Of a stretch of 6,508 bases of DNA, positions 1 to 5,051 are shown piece by piece. The position numbers were made by a program, and so were the translations under genes. The notes under the pieces were generated by a model. It was given only the letters and a program-made list of their open reading frames with translations. It did no database searches and was not told where the DNA came from. The first letter of the stretch is position 1. Each line of letters opens with the position of its first letter. Origin of the DNA: Vulcanimicrobiota bacterium (GTDB taxonomy: Bacteria; Vulcanimicrobiota; Vulcanimicrobiia; Vulcanimicrobiales; Vulcanimicrobiaceae); NCBI GenBank assembly GCA_019233415.1, contig JAFAMK010000086.1:1-6508 (forward strand). Reading direction: 5' to 3'.

Positions 1-352
1 CGTCGGGGTCTTCGAAGAAGACCGCATAGTAGTCCGGGCCGTAGAAGAGGTCCGGCAGCTCGATGTTGCGCGCGCCGATCGCGGGGAGGTAGACGGCGAT
101 CGCGTCGACCGTGCCGCGCGAGGGCGCGTCGAACGCGACGCGGCCCGGGCCGGGCGTCATCGCGGGGTCCTCGGTGATCCCGAACCACGGTCCGCGCGCG
201 CCGCTCTCGTCCTCCGGCGGGATCGACCAGCTCGTCCACTCCTCGCCGACCCGCTTGACGGCGCCGAGCAGGTTCAGGAACGCGTCGTAGAACTCGGCGG
301 CCTTCGCGCGGTCGCGGACGCGAAGGTCGACGTGCGAGACGATCACGGGCAC
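1..352 (-). CDS. VOC (glyoxalase/bleomycin resistance/dioxygenase) family protein, 3' end cut by window edge
   Basis: About 117 residues are visible before the window ends. The N-terminus (VSHVDLRVRD, then AAEFYDAFLNLLG) is the typical first strand and helix of a VOC module, with His7 at the usual first metal-ligand position. The visible end (GPDYYAVFFEDPD) matches the last strand of the module, which normally continues as G-x-x-x-E and supplies the Glu ligand, so probably only some 10-25 residues are missing. VOC proteins are cytosolic metal-dependent lyases, isomerases, dioxygenases or resistance proteins; the substrate cannot be told here. I chose GTG at 352 because AAAGGA at 366-361 lies 8 bases upstream. 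A second in-frame GTG at 346 would overlap the upstream stop as GTGA but is 14 bases from that site. The gene overlaps the end of the upstream phosphoesterase by 10 bases, so translational coupling is likely. Family call firm; function unknown. Confidence 0.88.
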   Translation of the reverse strand, partial: MPVIVSHVDLRVRDRAKAAEFYDAFLNLLGAVKRVGEEWTSWSIPPEDESGARGPWFGITEDPAMTPGPGRVAFDAPSRGTVDAIAVYLPAIGARNIELPDLFYGPDYYAVFFEDPD

Positions 353-1524
353 GACACGGTTCCTTTCGTGAAGACGCAGGCGCGGCGCTCAATGCCATCC
401 ACGTCGCGCAGCGAGATGTTCCAGCCGCCCTCGGTCTTGGTGTAGACGGCGAAGCCGAACTGCTTCGTGCTGTACGGCGCGGGCTTCGCGAACGTGTAGA
501 CTTTGTGCCCGTTGTTCGTGACGGCACCGATCTCTTTCGACGCCTCGCCCGCGTCGTCGAGGTCGTCGCCGCCCTCGCCGTTGATGACGATTGGCGCGTA
601 GCGCGCGAGGTTGATCGCTTCGAAGTCGTGCACGTGGCCGGCGAGGATGAGGTCGAACGGTGCCATCTGCCAGTCGAGTGCGAGCAGCGCCTGCGTCTCG
701 TTCATGTTCACGTACGGCGGGCGGTGCGTGACGAACCACACGTCGCCGGTCGCACCGTCGGCGAGCTGCTGCGCGCGGCGGAACGAGTTCTCGTAGAACG
801 CGATGCGCGCGGGAGTCGGCTTCGTGTCGCTCGGATCGGCGGCCGAGTCGCTCAGGACGAGGCGCAGCCCGTCGAACGAGACCGCCCAGGGCGGCGTTCC
901 GTCGAGCCCGTTCGCGGTGCAGCGCGGCATCGTGCCGGAACCGTCGAGGTAGCGGAACCACCCGGCGCCGCCGCGCGCGCACTCCTCGTGGTTCCCGCGC
1001 GCGAGGACGAGCGGCGCCGTCGCGAAGAGCGGCCGCGCCGGCCAGAACCAGTCGGCGTCCCATGACAGGCTCGTGTCGCCCCAGCGGTTCACGCACGCCT
1101 TCATGATCTTCATGCAGTTGCTCTCGCGGTAGTAGTAGTCGCCGACGTGCACGAGCAGGTCGGGACGGACCGCGGCGATCGTCTGCGCGATCTTCGGGAA
1201 CGGCCAGTCGGCGATGTCGCCGCAGTTCTGCTGCTCCTCGTCCTTCATGCGGCAGCCGGTGTCGCCGAAGACGACGACGGTGCGCGGGTTCGACGCCGGC
1301 GCCGGCAACCGCACATTCTCGACGCGGATATTGCTCACGTTCGGCGGGATCGCCGTGTCGCAGACGACGTCGTCGAACCCCGGCGACGTGCCGGCGCGCT
1401 GCTCCATCGGCGCCGTGCCGCCGTCGAAGGTCACCGGCGGACAGGTCTGCGTCACCAGCGCGCGCACGTGTGGCTGCCCGTCGGCCGCATACTGGAGCCA
1501 CGCGGAAAGAACGGCGGCAAGCAT
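343..1524 (-). CDS. Metallophosphoesterase, purple-acid-phosphatase-like, second copy of tandem pair
   Basis: A 393-residue calcineurin-like phosphoesterase, predicted to hydrolyse phosphomonoesters (or diesters) with a dinuclear metal centre. The five ligand blocks are in order: GDTG (D88), GDYYY (D129, Y132), GNHE (N178, H179), FVTH (H267) and GHVH (H297, H299). GDxG followed by GDxxY is the purple acid phosphatase arrangement, where the Tyr binds Fe(III); here block IV has Phe instead of the usual Val. Ten cysteines (28, 55, 91, 101, 137, 144, 182, 202, 383, 392) all align with those of the upstream paralogue, suggesting disulfides and an extracytoplasmic location. Yet the hydrophobic leader MLAAVLSAWL is very short and uncharged. 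An in-frame TGA at 1551-1549 with no start codon between it and ATG 1524 rules out a longer N-terminus. The start has only a weak GGGG (1533-1530). It follows its paralogue by 38 bases and overlaps the VOC gene. Substrate unknown. Confidence 0.9.
   Translation of the reverse strand: MLAAVLSAWLQYAADGQPHVRALVTQTCPPVTFDGGTAPMEQRAGTSPGFDDVVCDTAIPPNVSNIRVENVRLPAPASNPRTVVVFGDTGCRMKDEEQQNCGDIADWPFPKIAQTIAAVRPDLLVHVGDYYYRESNCMKIMKACVNRWGDTSLSWDADWFWPARPLFATAPLVLARGNHEECARGGAGWFRYLDGSGTMPRCTANGLDGTPPWAVSFDGLRLVLSDSAADPSDTKPTPARIAFYENSFRRAQQLADGATGDVWFVTHRPPYVNMNETQALLALDWQMAPFDLILAGHVHDFEAINLARYAPIVINGEGGDDLDDAGEASKEIGAVTNNGHKVYTFAKPAPYSTKQFGFAVYTKTEGGWNISLRDVDGIERRACVFTKGTVSCP
361..366 (-). promoter_or_regulatory. 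Ribosome binding site of the VOC gene
   Basis: AAAGGA on the minus strand, 8 bases before GTG 352 and inside the last codons of the upstream phosphoesterase gene. It favours GTG 352 over GTG 346 (14 bases away). A GTG at 357 is only 3 bases away and out of frame. Confidence 0.5.
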
Positions 1525-1562
1525 GGAAACCCCGTTCGCGGCGGCGCGTCAAGTTCCGGCTG

Positions 1563-2705
1563 TTACGGCGGCGGCGTGCAGTGAACGCCGCGGTCCGCCA
1601 GCCGGCAGCGCGCGCGCTCCGTGCCGTCCGGATCGCGCAGCGAGATCGACCAGCCGCCGTGCTCGCGCGTATAGACGCCGAAGCCGTTGTGCGATATGCC
1701 GAAGACGGTGCCGACGACGTGCAGATCGCCGACCGCGAGCCCGAGGAAGCCGGCGAGGTTCGGGTCGAGCTTCGTCCCGCCTTCGCCGTTGATCACCAGC
1801 GGCGGCAGCGTCGCGACGTTCAGCGCCGCGAAGAAGTGGAAGTGCCCGCTCAGCACCGCCTCGAACGGCGCGAGGTTATCGTCCATCGCGCTGCGCTCGT
1901 CGTCGTTCGTGTACGGCGGGCGGTGCGTGACGAACCACGTCGGTCCCTTCACCATCGCGCGGGCGGCGGCGAACTGCTTGCGGTAGATCGGGGCGCGCGA
2001 CGGGTCGACTTTCTGGTCCTCGGCGGTTGCCGAGTCGAACGCGACGATGCGCAGGTCGCCGACGTCGATCGCGTACGGATCGGTCGCCTCCGTGCACGCG
2101 GTCGTCGGATGCGGGTCGAGGTAGCGGAACCAGCCGGTGCCGTTGCGGTCGCACACTTCGTGGTTGCCGCGCAGCAGGAGCAACGGAACGTGCGCGAAGA
2201 GCGGCGCGGCCGGCGTCAGGAAGTCGGCGTACCAGGCCGGCGCGTCGTCGCCGTGCGGGCTGTTCGCGCAGTTCGCGAGCACCGGCGGACAGCCGTGCTC
2301 GCGGTACAGGTAGTCACCGACGTGGATGACGAGGTCCGGGTGCACCGCCGCGATCGCGCGCGCGATCGCCGGAAACGGCCACCCGGCCGGATCGTTGCAC
2401 GCCTGCGCGGTGAGGAGATTGATCCGGCACCCGGTGTCGCCCAGCACGACGACCGTGCGCGGATCGTGCGCCGGCGGCGGCAACGCACGGTCGCCGACGC
2501 GCACGGACTTCGCATCGGCCGCGATTGCTGCGTCGCAGACCGTGTCGTCGAACTGCGGCGCTTTTCCGGCGCGCCGCTCCATCGCGACGGCACGCCCGTC
2601 GACGAGCATCCGCGGACACGCCGCATCGGTGACGACGGCGCGCGCGTGCGGCTTCGCGTCGGCCCCGTACTGCAACCAAGCGGAGAGAAGCGCGGCGACG
2701 AGCAT
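1563..2705 (-). CDS. Metallophosphoesterase, purple-acid-phosphatase-like, first copy of tandem pair
   Basis: A 380-residue paralogue of the gene directly downstream; by eye roughly half of the residues match along the whole length, so the pair arose by tandem duplication or is maintained as one. The metal-binding blocks are complete: GDTG (D90), GDYLY (D131, Y134), GNHE (N181, H182), FVTH (H261), GHFH (H288, H290). This again gives the GDxG...GDxxY order of purple acid phosphatases. Ten cysteines (30, 57, 93, 103, 139, 146, 185, 204, 367, 376) match those of the partner. The two differ most in the segment after GHxH: this copy has FFAALNVATLPP and a longer LAGFLGLAVGDLHVVG loop, where the partner has DFEAINLARYAP and a Lys-rich loop. 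That could change substrate choice. An in-frame TAG at 2717-2715 fixes the start at ATG 2705 or later, leaving only a short leader (MLVAALLSAWLQY). No strong Shine-Dalgarno sequence is visible. Probably exported; substrate unknown. Confidence 0.9.
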   Translation of the reverse strand: MLVAALLSAWLQYGADAKPHARAVVTDAACPRMLVDGRAVAMERRAGKAPQFDDTVCDAAIAADAKSVRVGDRALPPPAHDPRTVVVLGDTGCRINLLTAQACNDPAGWPFPAIARAIAAVHPDLVIHVGDYLYREHGCPPVLANCANSPHGDDAPAWYADFLTPAAPLFAHVPLLLLRGNHEVCDRNGTGWFRYLDPHPTTACTEATDPYAIDVGDLRIVAFDSATAEDQKVDPSRAPIYRKQFAAARAMVKGPTWFVTHRPPYTNDDERSAMDDNLAPFEAVLSGHFHFFAALNVATLPPLVINGEGGTKLDPNLAGFLGLAVGDLHVVGTVFGISHNGFGVYTREHGGWSISLRDPDGTERARCRLADRGVHCTPPP

Positions 2706-2742
2706 CGCTGCGAGCTACGGCGCCGCAGTGCGCGACCCTGCG

Positions 2743-2765
2743 CCCTTCGACAAGCTCAGGACGAC
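2743..2765. repeat. Dispersed intergenic repeat-like sequence (CCTTCGACAAGCTCAGGA type)
   Basis: The 71-base gap between the DUF2182 gene and the first phosphoesterase (2706-2776) contains, on the plus strand, CCCTTCGACAAGCTCAGG followed by ACGAC. From general knowledge this is close to a short sequence found many times between genes in several high-GC bacteria, and often mistranslated as a peptide with SLSKG. Only one copy is in this window, so its repetitive nature is not shown here. The rest of the gap holds an imperfect palindrome (CTGCGGC/GCCGTAG on the minus strand) but no T-tract, so I do not call a terminator. Confidence 0.45.
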
Positions 2766-2776
2766 GGGGTGGGTGT

Positions 2777-3424
2777 TCAGGCGCGGAGGGCAGCGAGTGT
2801 TCCGGCCACGATGAGCGCGAGGCCGGTGGTGCGGGCGGTGGGGAAGCGGCGGAGCGATTTTTCGAGCAAAAGGTAGAGCGTCAGCGCCGCCATCCAAACG
2901 AGGTTCATTGCGCCACCGACGAAGAGCAGCAGCATCAGCGCCCAGCAGCAGCCGATGCAGTGCGCGCCGTGGCGCAGGCCGTGCGCGAGTGCGGCGACGA
3001 TGCGTGCGCCGGCGGTGCTCGTGCCGGCGACCGTCATGATGGCGGCGGTGTCCGCGTCGGATTCGGTGCGGCAGTGCTGCAGGCAGGCGGCTTTCAGCGG
3101 CGTGAGCTGGTAAATGCCGGCGGCGAGCACGACGGCAGCGGCGAGCGCCGCGCTGGTGAGCGACATGTGTATCGAGAGCGCGCCGGTGCGTTCGAGCACC
3201 CACTGCAACGCCGTCGCCGCGATGCCGAAGCCGGCCCACGCGGTGGCGTAGCCGAGCGCGAACACCGGGCCGCGGCGCATGATCGCCGGCGCCGCGGTGG
3301 GGAGCATCATCGCGACCATCATCGCGATCCATGCGACGAGGACGGCACCCGCGTGGTACAGCGTCCACGCGGGCGGCGTCGCGCCCATGGGCATGCCGGG
3401 CATCGGCATCCCGTCCATCGGCAT
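2777..3424 (-). CDS. DUF2182 polytopic membrane protein (predicted metal-binding)
   Basis: Up to 215 residues. Family signatures are clear: W32-x3-MMVAMMLP (35-42), GIYQLTPLKAACLQHC (103-118; C114 and C118), HGAHCIGCCW (152-161; C156, C159, C160), then GGAMNLVWMAALTLYLLLEK (170-189). About five hydrophobic stretches (near 24-46, 53-75, 90-108, 157-185, 197-213) make it an integral inner-membrane protein. DUF2182 is described as a predicted metal-binding membrane family without an established function; the conserved Cys/His sites are the reason. Here the N-terminus carries six Met in 14 residues (MPMDGMPMPGMPMG), a composition seen in copper-handling proteins, though this may be coincidence. 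Start choice is open: GAG at 3432-3430 suits ATG 3424 (5 bases), while GGGA at 3428-3425 better suits ATG 3418 (6 bases). It follows the DUF899 gene by 20 bases, so co-transcription is likely. Confidence 0.88.
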   Translation of the reverse strand: MPMDGMPMPGMPMGATPPAWTLYHAGAVLVAWIAMMVAMMLPTAAPAIMRRGPVFALGYATAWAGFGIAATALQWVLERTGALSIHMSLTSAALAAAVVLAAGIYQLTPLKAACLQHCRTESDADTAAIMTVAGTSTAGARIVAALAHGLRHGAHCIGCCWALMLLLFVGGAMNLVWMAALTLYLLLEKSLRRFPTARTTGLALIVAGTLAALRA

Positions 3425-3444
3425 TCCCGCTCGTCGCCGTGCGG

Positions 3445-4173
3445 CTAGGTGCCGTACTCGTCGCGGCGGCGGAGCCAGAACGGTCCCTCGCCGTTCTCGT
3501 CGCGGCCCTTGGGCATCAGGTCGAGCCAGTTGTACGCGCCGTTGAGGATGTCGATCCCGCGGCCGAACGTCGAGTAGGTGTGGAACAGCGTGCCGTCACC
3601 GGCCTTGTAGAACACGCTCGCGCCCGGCGCTTCCGCCTCGTCGAAGCTGAACGCGCCGTAGTTGTACCAGGCGTTGTCGTCGTCGATCTGCTGCTGCGTG
3701 AACGAGACAGCGTAGTCGTAGTTGAAGTCGCTCCCGTACGACGAGTACCACGGGAAGCTCCAGCCCATGCGCTTTTGATACGCGAGCAGCTTGTCGAGCG
3801 GTGCGTTGGAGATCGCGACGAACGATACGTCGCGCGCGCGCAGGTGGGGCGGGATGTGGTCGAAGTTGTCGGCCCAGAACGAGCAGCTCTTGCAGCCGGC
3901 GTCCCAGTCGGCGCCGAACATGAAGTGGTAGACCGCGAGCTGGCTGCGGTCGCCGAAGAGTTCGGCCAGCGTGCGTTTTCCTTCGGTTCCTTCGAAGGTG
4001 TAGCTCTTCTCGACGCGCTCCCACGGCAAGTTGCGCCGCAACTGCGAGATACGATCGCGTTCGCGCGTGAACGTCTTCTCCTCGGCGAGCAGCGCCTTGC
4101 GCGCCCTCGCCCAATCTTCGTGCGAGACGACGGCATGCTGCTGCACGTCGTACGACGGCGTCTGTACGGACAT
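3445..4173 (-). CDS. DUF899 family thioredoxin-like protein
   Basis: A 242-residue soluble protein with the full DUF899 pattern: an N-terminal helical part (EEKTFTRERDRISQLRRNLPW, about 31-51), LAVYHFMFGADWDAGCKSCSFWAD (79-102), VSFVAISNAPLDKLLAYQKRMGW (116-138), YSSYGSDFNYDYAVSF (143-158), and SVFYKAGDGTLFHTYSTFGRGID (186-208) then LDLMPKGRDE (218-227). The family adopts a thioredoxin-like fold, and C94-K-S-C97 is the candidate redox pair; no reaction is firmly established for it. Length is normal for the family and both ends are complete. No signal peptide, so cytosolic. The start at ATG 4173 is supported by GAGGAGA at 4187-4181. It sits 39 bases after the SRPBCC gene and 20 before the DUF2182 gene; these four families often travel together with an ArsR regulator, which suggests a shared, still unknown, role. 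Confidence 0.94.
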   Translation of the reverse strand: MSVQTPSYDVQQHAVVSHEDWARARKALLAEEKTFTRERDRISQLRRNLPWERVEKSYTFEGTEGKRTLAELFGDRSQLAVYHFMFGADWDAGCKSCSFWADNFDHIPPHLRARDVSFVAISNAPLDKLLAYQKRMGWSFPWYSSYGSDFNYDYAVSFTQQQIDDDNAWYNYGAFSFDEAEAPGASVFYKAGDGTLFHTYSTFGRGIDILNGAYNWLDLMPKGRDENGEGPFWLRRRDEYGT

Positions 4174-4180
4174 TCGTGTG

Positions 4181-4187
4181 TCTCCTC
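4181..4187 (-). promoter_or_regulatory. Ribosome binding site of the DUF899 gene
   Basis: GAGGAGA on the minus strand, 7 bases before ATG 4173. It is among the strongest Shine-Dalgarno matches in the window, suggesting this product is made independently and well from the shared transcript. Confidence 0.65.
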
Positions 4188-4212
4188 GGTTTGGTTGCGC
4201 GCGCGCGGCGCG

Positions 4213-4686
4213 TCAGCCGTGTTGGAAACTGGGGTCGGCGTACGGATCGGGTCCAGGGTCCCTGCCGGACGCCGCGATGCAGAGCCGCGCGACGTAGTGG
4301 TCCCAACCGAAGTCGTGCTGGTCGCGCAGGGTCGTGAGGTTGCGGTGGACGAGGCGAAGCAGCGTGCCAGCGCCGTCTAGTTTCAGCGTGATCTCGACGA
4401 CCGTCGAGCCGGCGGGGACTGCGTGTCCCTCGCCTTCATAGCCCCAAGTGAAGACGACTTTTTCGTACGGTACCGCTTCGACGAACTCACCGAGAATCAC
4501 GTTCGTCGTGTTGGGGACGAGGCGGAAGATGCCGCCCGGACGCGGGTCGAGATCGACCTCGGTCCCCATCCAGCGCATCCACTTCGGCGACTCGGTGATG
4601 AAGCCGTACACGATCGACGGCGGCGCGTCGATGAAGACCTCTTTGACGACCGTTTCGTCAGCGCGGTCGCGGTCGACGTCGGGCAC
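4213..4686 (-). CDS. SRPBCC / AHSA1-type START-like domain protein
   Basis: With the start at GTG 4686 the product has 157 residues. It matches the AHSA1 branch of the SRPBCC fold: VVKEVFIDAPPSIVYGFIT (13-31), PKWMRWMG (34-41), PGGIFRLVP (50-58), GEFVEAVPYEKVVFTWGYEG (66-85), GSTVVEITLKLDGAGTLLRLVHRNL (93-117), FGWDHYVARLCIAASGRDPGPDPY (126-149). SRPBCC proteins form a deep hydrophobic cavity for small or lipid ligands; the ligand here is unknown. The frame is open upstream to ATG 4809, but residues before GTG 4686 would be an antisense-like extension through arsR with no family similarity, while GGAGGAAG (4700-4693) lies correctly before the GTG. The gene overlaps arsR by 29 bases. Such ArsR-SRPBCC pairs are a common two-gene unit, in which the regulator probably controls its partner. 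Confidence 0.92.
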   Translation of the reverse strand: MPDVDRDRADETVVKEVFIDAPPSIVYGFITESPKWMRWMGTEVDLDPRPGGIFRLVPNTTNVILGEFVEAVPYEKVVFTWGYEGEGHAVPAGSTVVEITLKLDGAGTLLRLVHRNLTTLRDQHDFGWDHYVARLCIAASGRDPGPDPYADPSFQHG

Positions 4687-4981
4687 GTGCTTCTTCCTCC
4701 GCGGCGTCCTTGAGTCGAGTAAGACCGTCGTCCCAAAATCGGTCGAGAAACCGCCGCAATTCGGCGAAGCTTTCCTTGCGCACCGCATAGATGCGGCGCG
4801 TTCCCTCACGGCGCTGCGTCACCAATCCCGCATCCTCCAGGACGCGCAAGTGCTCGGAGATCGCCGGTCGGGTCGTCTCGAAGTGCTCGGCGATTGCGCC
4901 CGCGCGCATCTCGCCGCCCGAGAGCAGCTCGAGGATCGCGACGCGCCGCGGTTCGGCGAGCGCCTTCAGCATCGCTTGCAT
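4658..4981 (-). CDS. ArsR-family winged-helix transcriptional repressor
   Basis: 107 residues. An N-terminal helix (MQAMLKALAEPRRVAILELLSGGE, 1-24) with the family's ALAEPRRVAIL signature is followed by the helix-turn-helix (MRAGAIAEHFETTRPAISEHLRVLEDAGLV, 25-54) and the wing (TQRREGTRRIYAVR, 55-68). The tail ends in a basic run (ARARRRPRPR). The protein has no cysteine, so the ELCVCDL-type arsenic/cadmium sites are absent and it is not a thiol metal sensor; its signal is unknown. It acts as a dimer on DNA and probably represses its own promoter, since inverted repeats lie directly upstream. ATG 4981 is the first usable start after an in-frame TAG at 5023-5021; its Shine-Dalgarno match (GAGG, 4998-4995) is 13 bases away and weak. 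The last 29 bases overlap the SRPBCC gene. Confidence 0.94.
   Translation of the reverse strand: MQAMLKALAEPRRVAILELLSGGEMRAGAIAEHFETTRPAISEHLRVLEDAGLVTQRREGTRRIYAVRKESFAELRRFLDRFWDDGLTRLKDAAEEEARARRRPRPR
4691..4700 (-). promoter_or_regulatory. Ribosome binding site of the SRPBCC gene, inside arsR
   Basis: GGAGGAAGAA on the minus strand; GGAGG (4700-4696) ends 9 bases before GTG 4686. It is read in the arsR frame as part of an Ala-Ala-Glu-Glu-Glu stretch. It decides the SRPBCC start against the longer open frame from 4809 and indicates translational coupling with arsR. Confidence 0.75.
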
Positions 4982-4998
4982 GAGTCGTGGTCGTCCTC

Positions 4999-5023
4999 GG
5001 GCCTGAATGTAGGCCCACGCCTA
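4999..5023. promoter_or_regulatory. Candidate ArsR operator: nested inverted repeats
   Basis: Two perfect inverted repeats share bases: GGGCCT-N6-AGGCCC (4999-5016) and TAGGC-N4-GCCTA (5010-5023). Another GCCTA lies at 5035-5039, between the -35 and -10 boxes. The cluster covers the predicted -10 box, start point and 5' leader of arsR, where a bound dimer would block transcription. ArsR-family proteins usually bind such repeats near their own promoter. The operator role is inferred; the symmetry is seen. Confidence 0.6.
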
Positions 5024-5051
5024 TGTAAGCAGATGCCTACGCTTCTGTCAA
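5022..5051 (-). promoter_or_regulatory. Predicted sigma-70-type promoter for arsR and following genes
   Basis: On the minus strand TTGACA (5051-5046) is a perfect -35 box. After 17 or 18 bases comes TTACAT (5028-5023) or TACATA (5027-5022), each a three-of-six match to TATAAT. The -35 box contains the TGA stop of the upstream phosphoesterase gene. The predicted start point, near 5016, gives a leader of about 35 bases before ATG 4981. The weak -10 box lowers certainty. Confidence 0.55.

Noticed and set aside
2326..2370. Short palindromic GCGCGCGATCGC-like runs
   Set aside because: They lie within conserved coding sequence (FPAIARAIAAVHPD) and reflect GC-rich Ala/Arg codons; no repeat array or CRISPR-like spacing.
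1470..2876. A 468-codon open frame on the plus strand, with other long plus-strand frames (505-1065, 3331-4380)
   Set aside because: The translations are Arg/Val/Ala-rich low-complexity sequence with no recognisable domain, lying opposite genes with complete catalytic motifs. They are by-products of high GC.
4687..4809. Upstream extension of the SRPBCC frame to ATG 4809
   Set aside because: It runs through the arsR coding region, has no family similarity, and a strong ribosome site marks GTG 4686 instead.
4999..5016. GGGCCT-N6-AGGCCC as a terminator for the phosphoesterase gene
   Set aside because: No T-tract follows the stem on the minus strand, and it sits at the arsR promoter start point, so an operator is the better reading.
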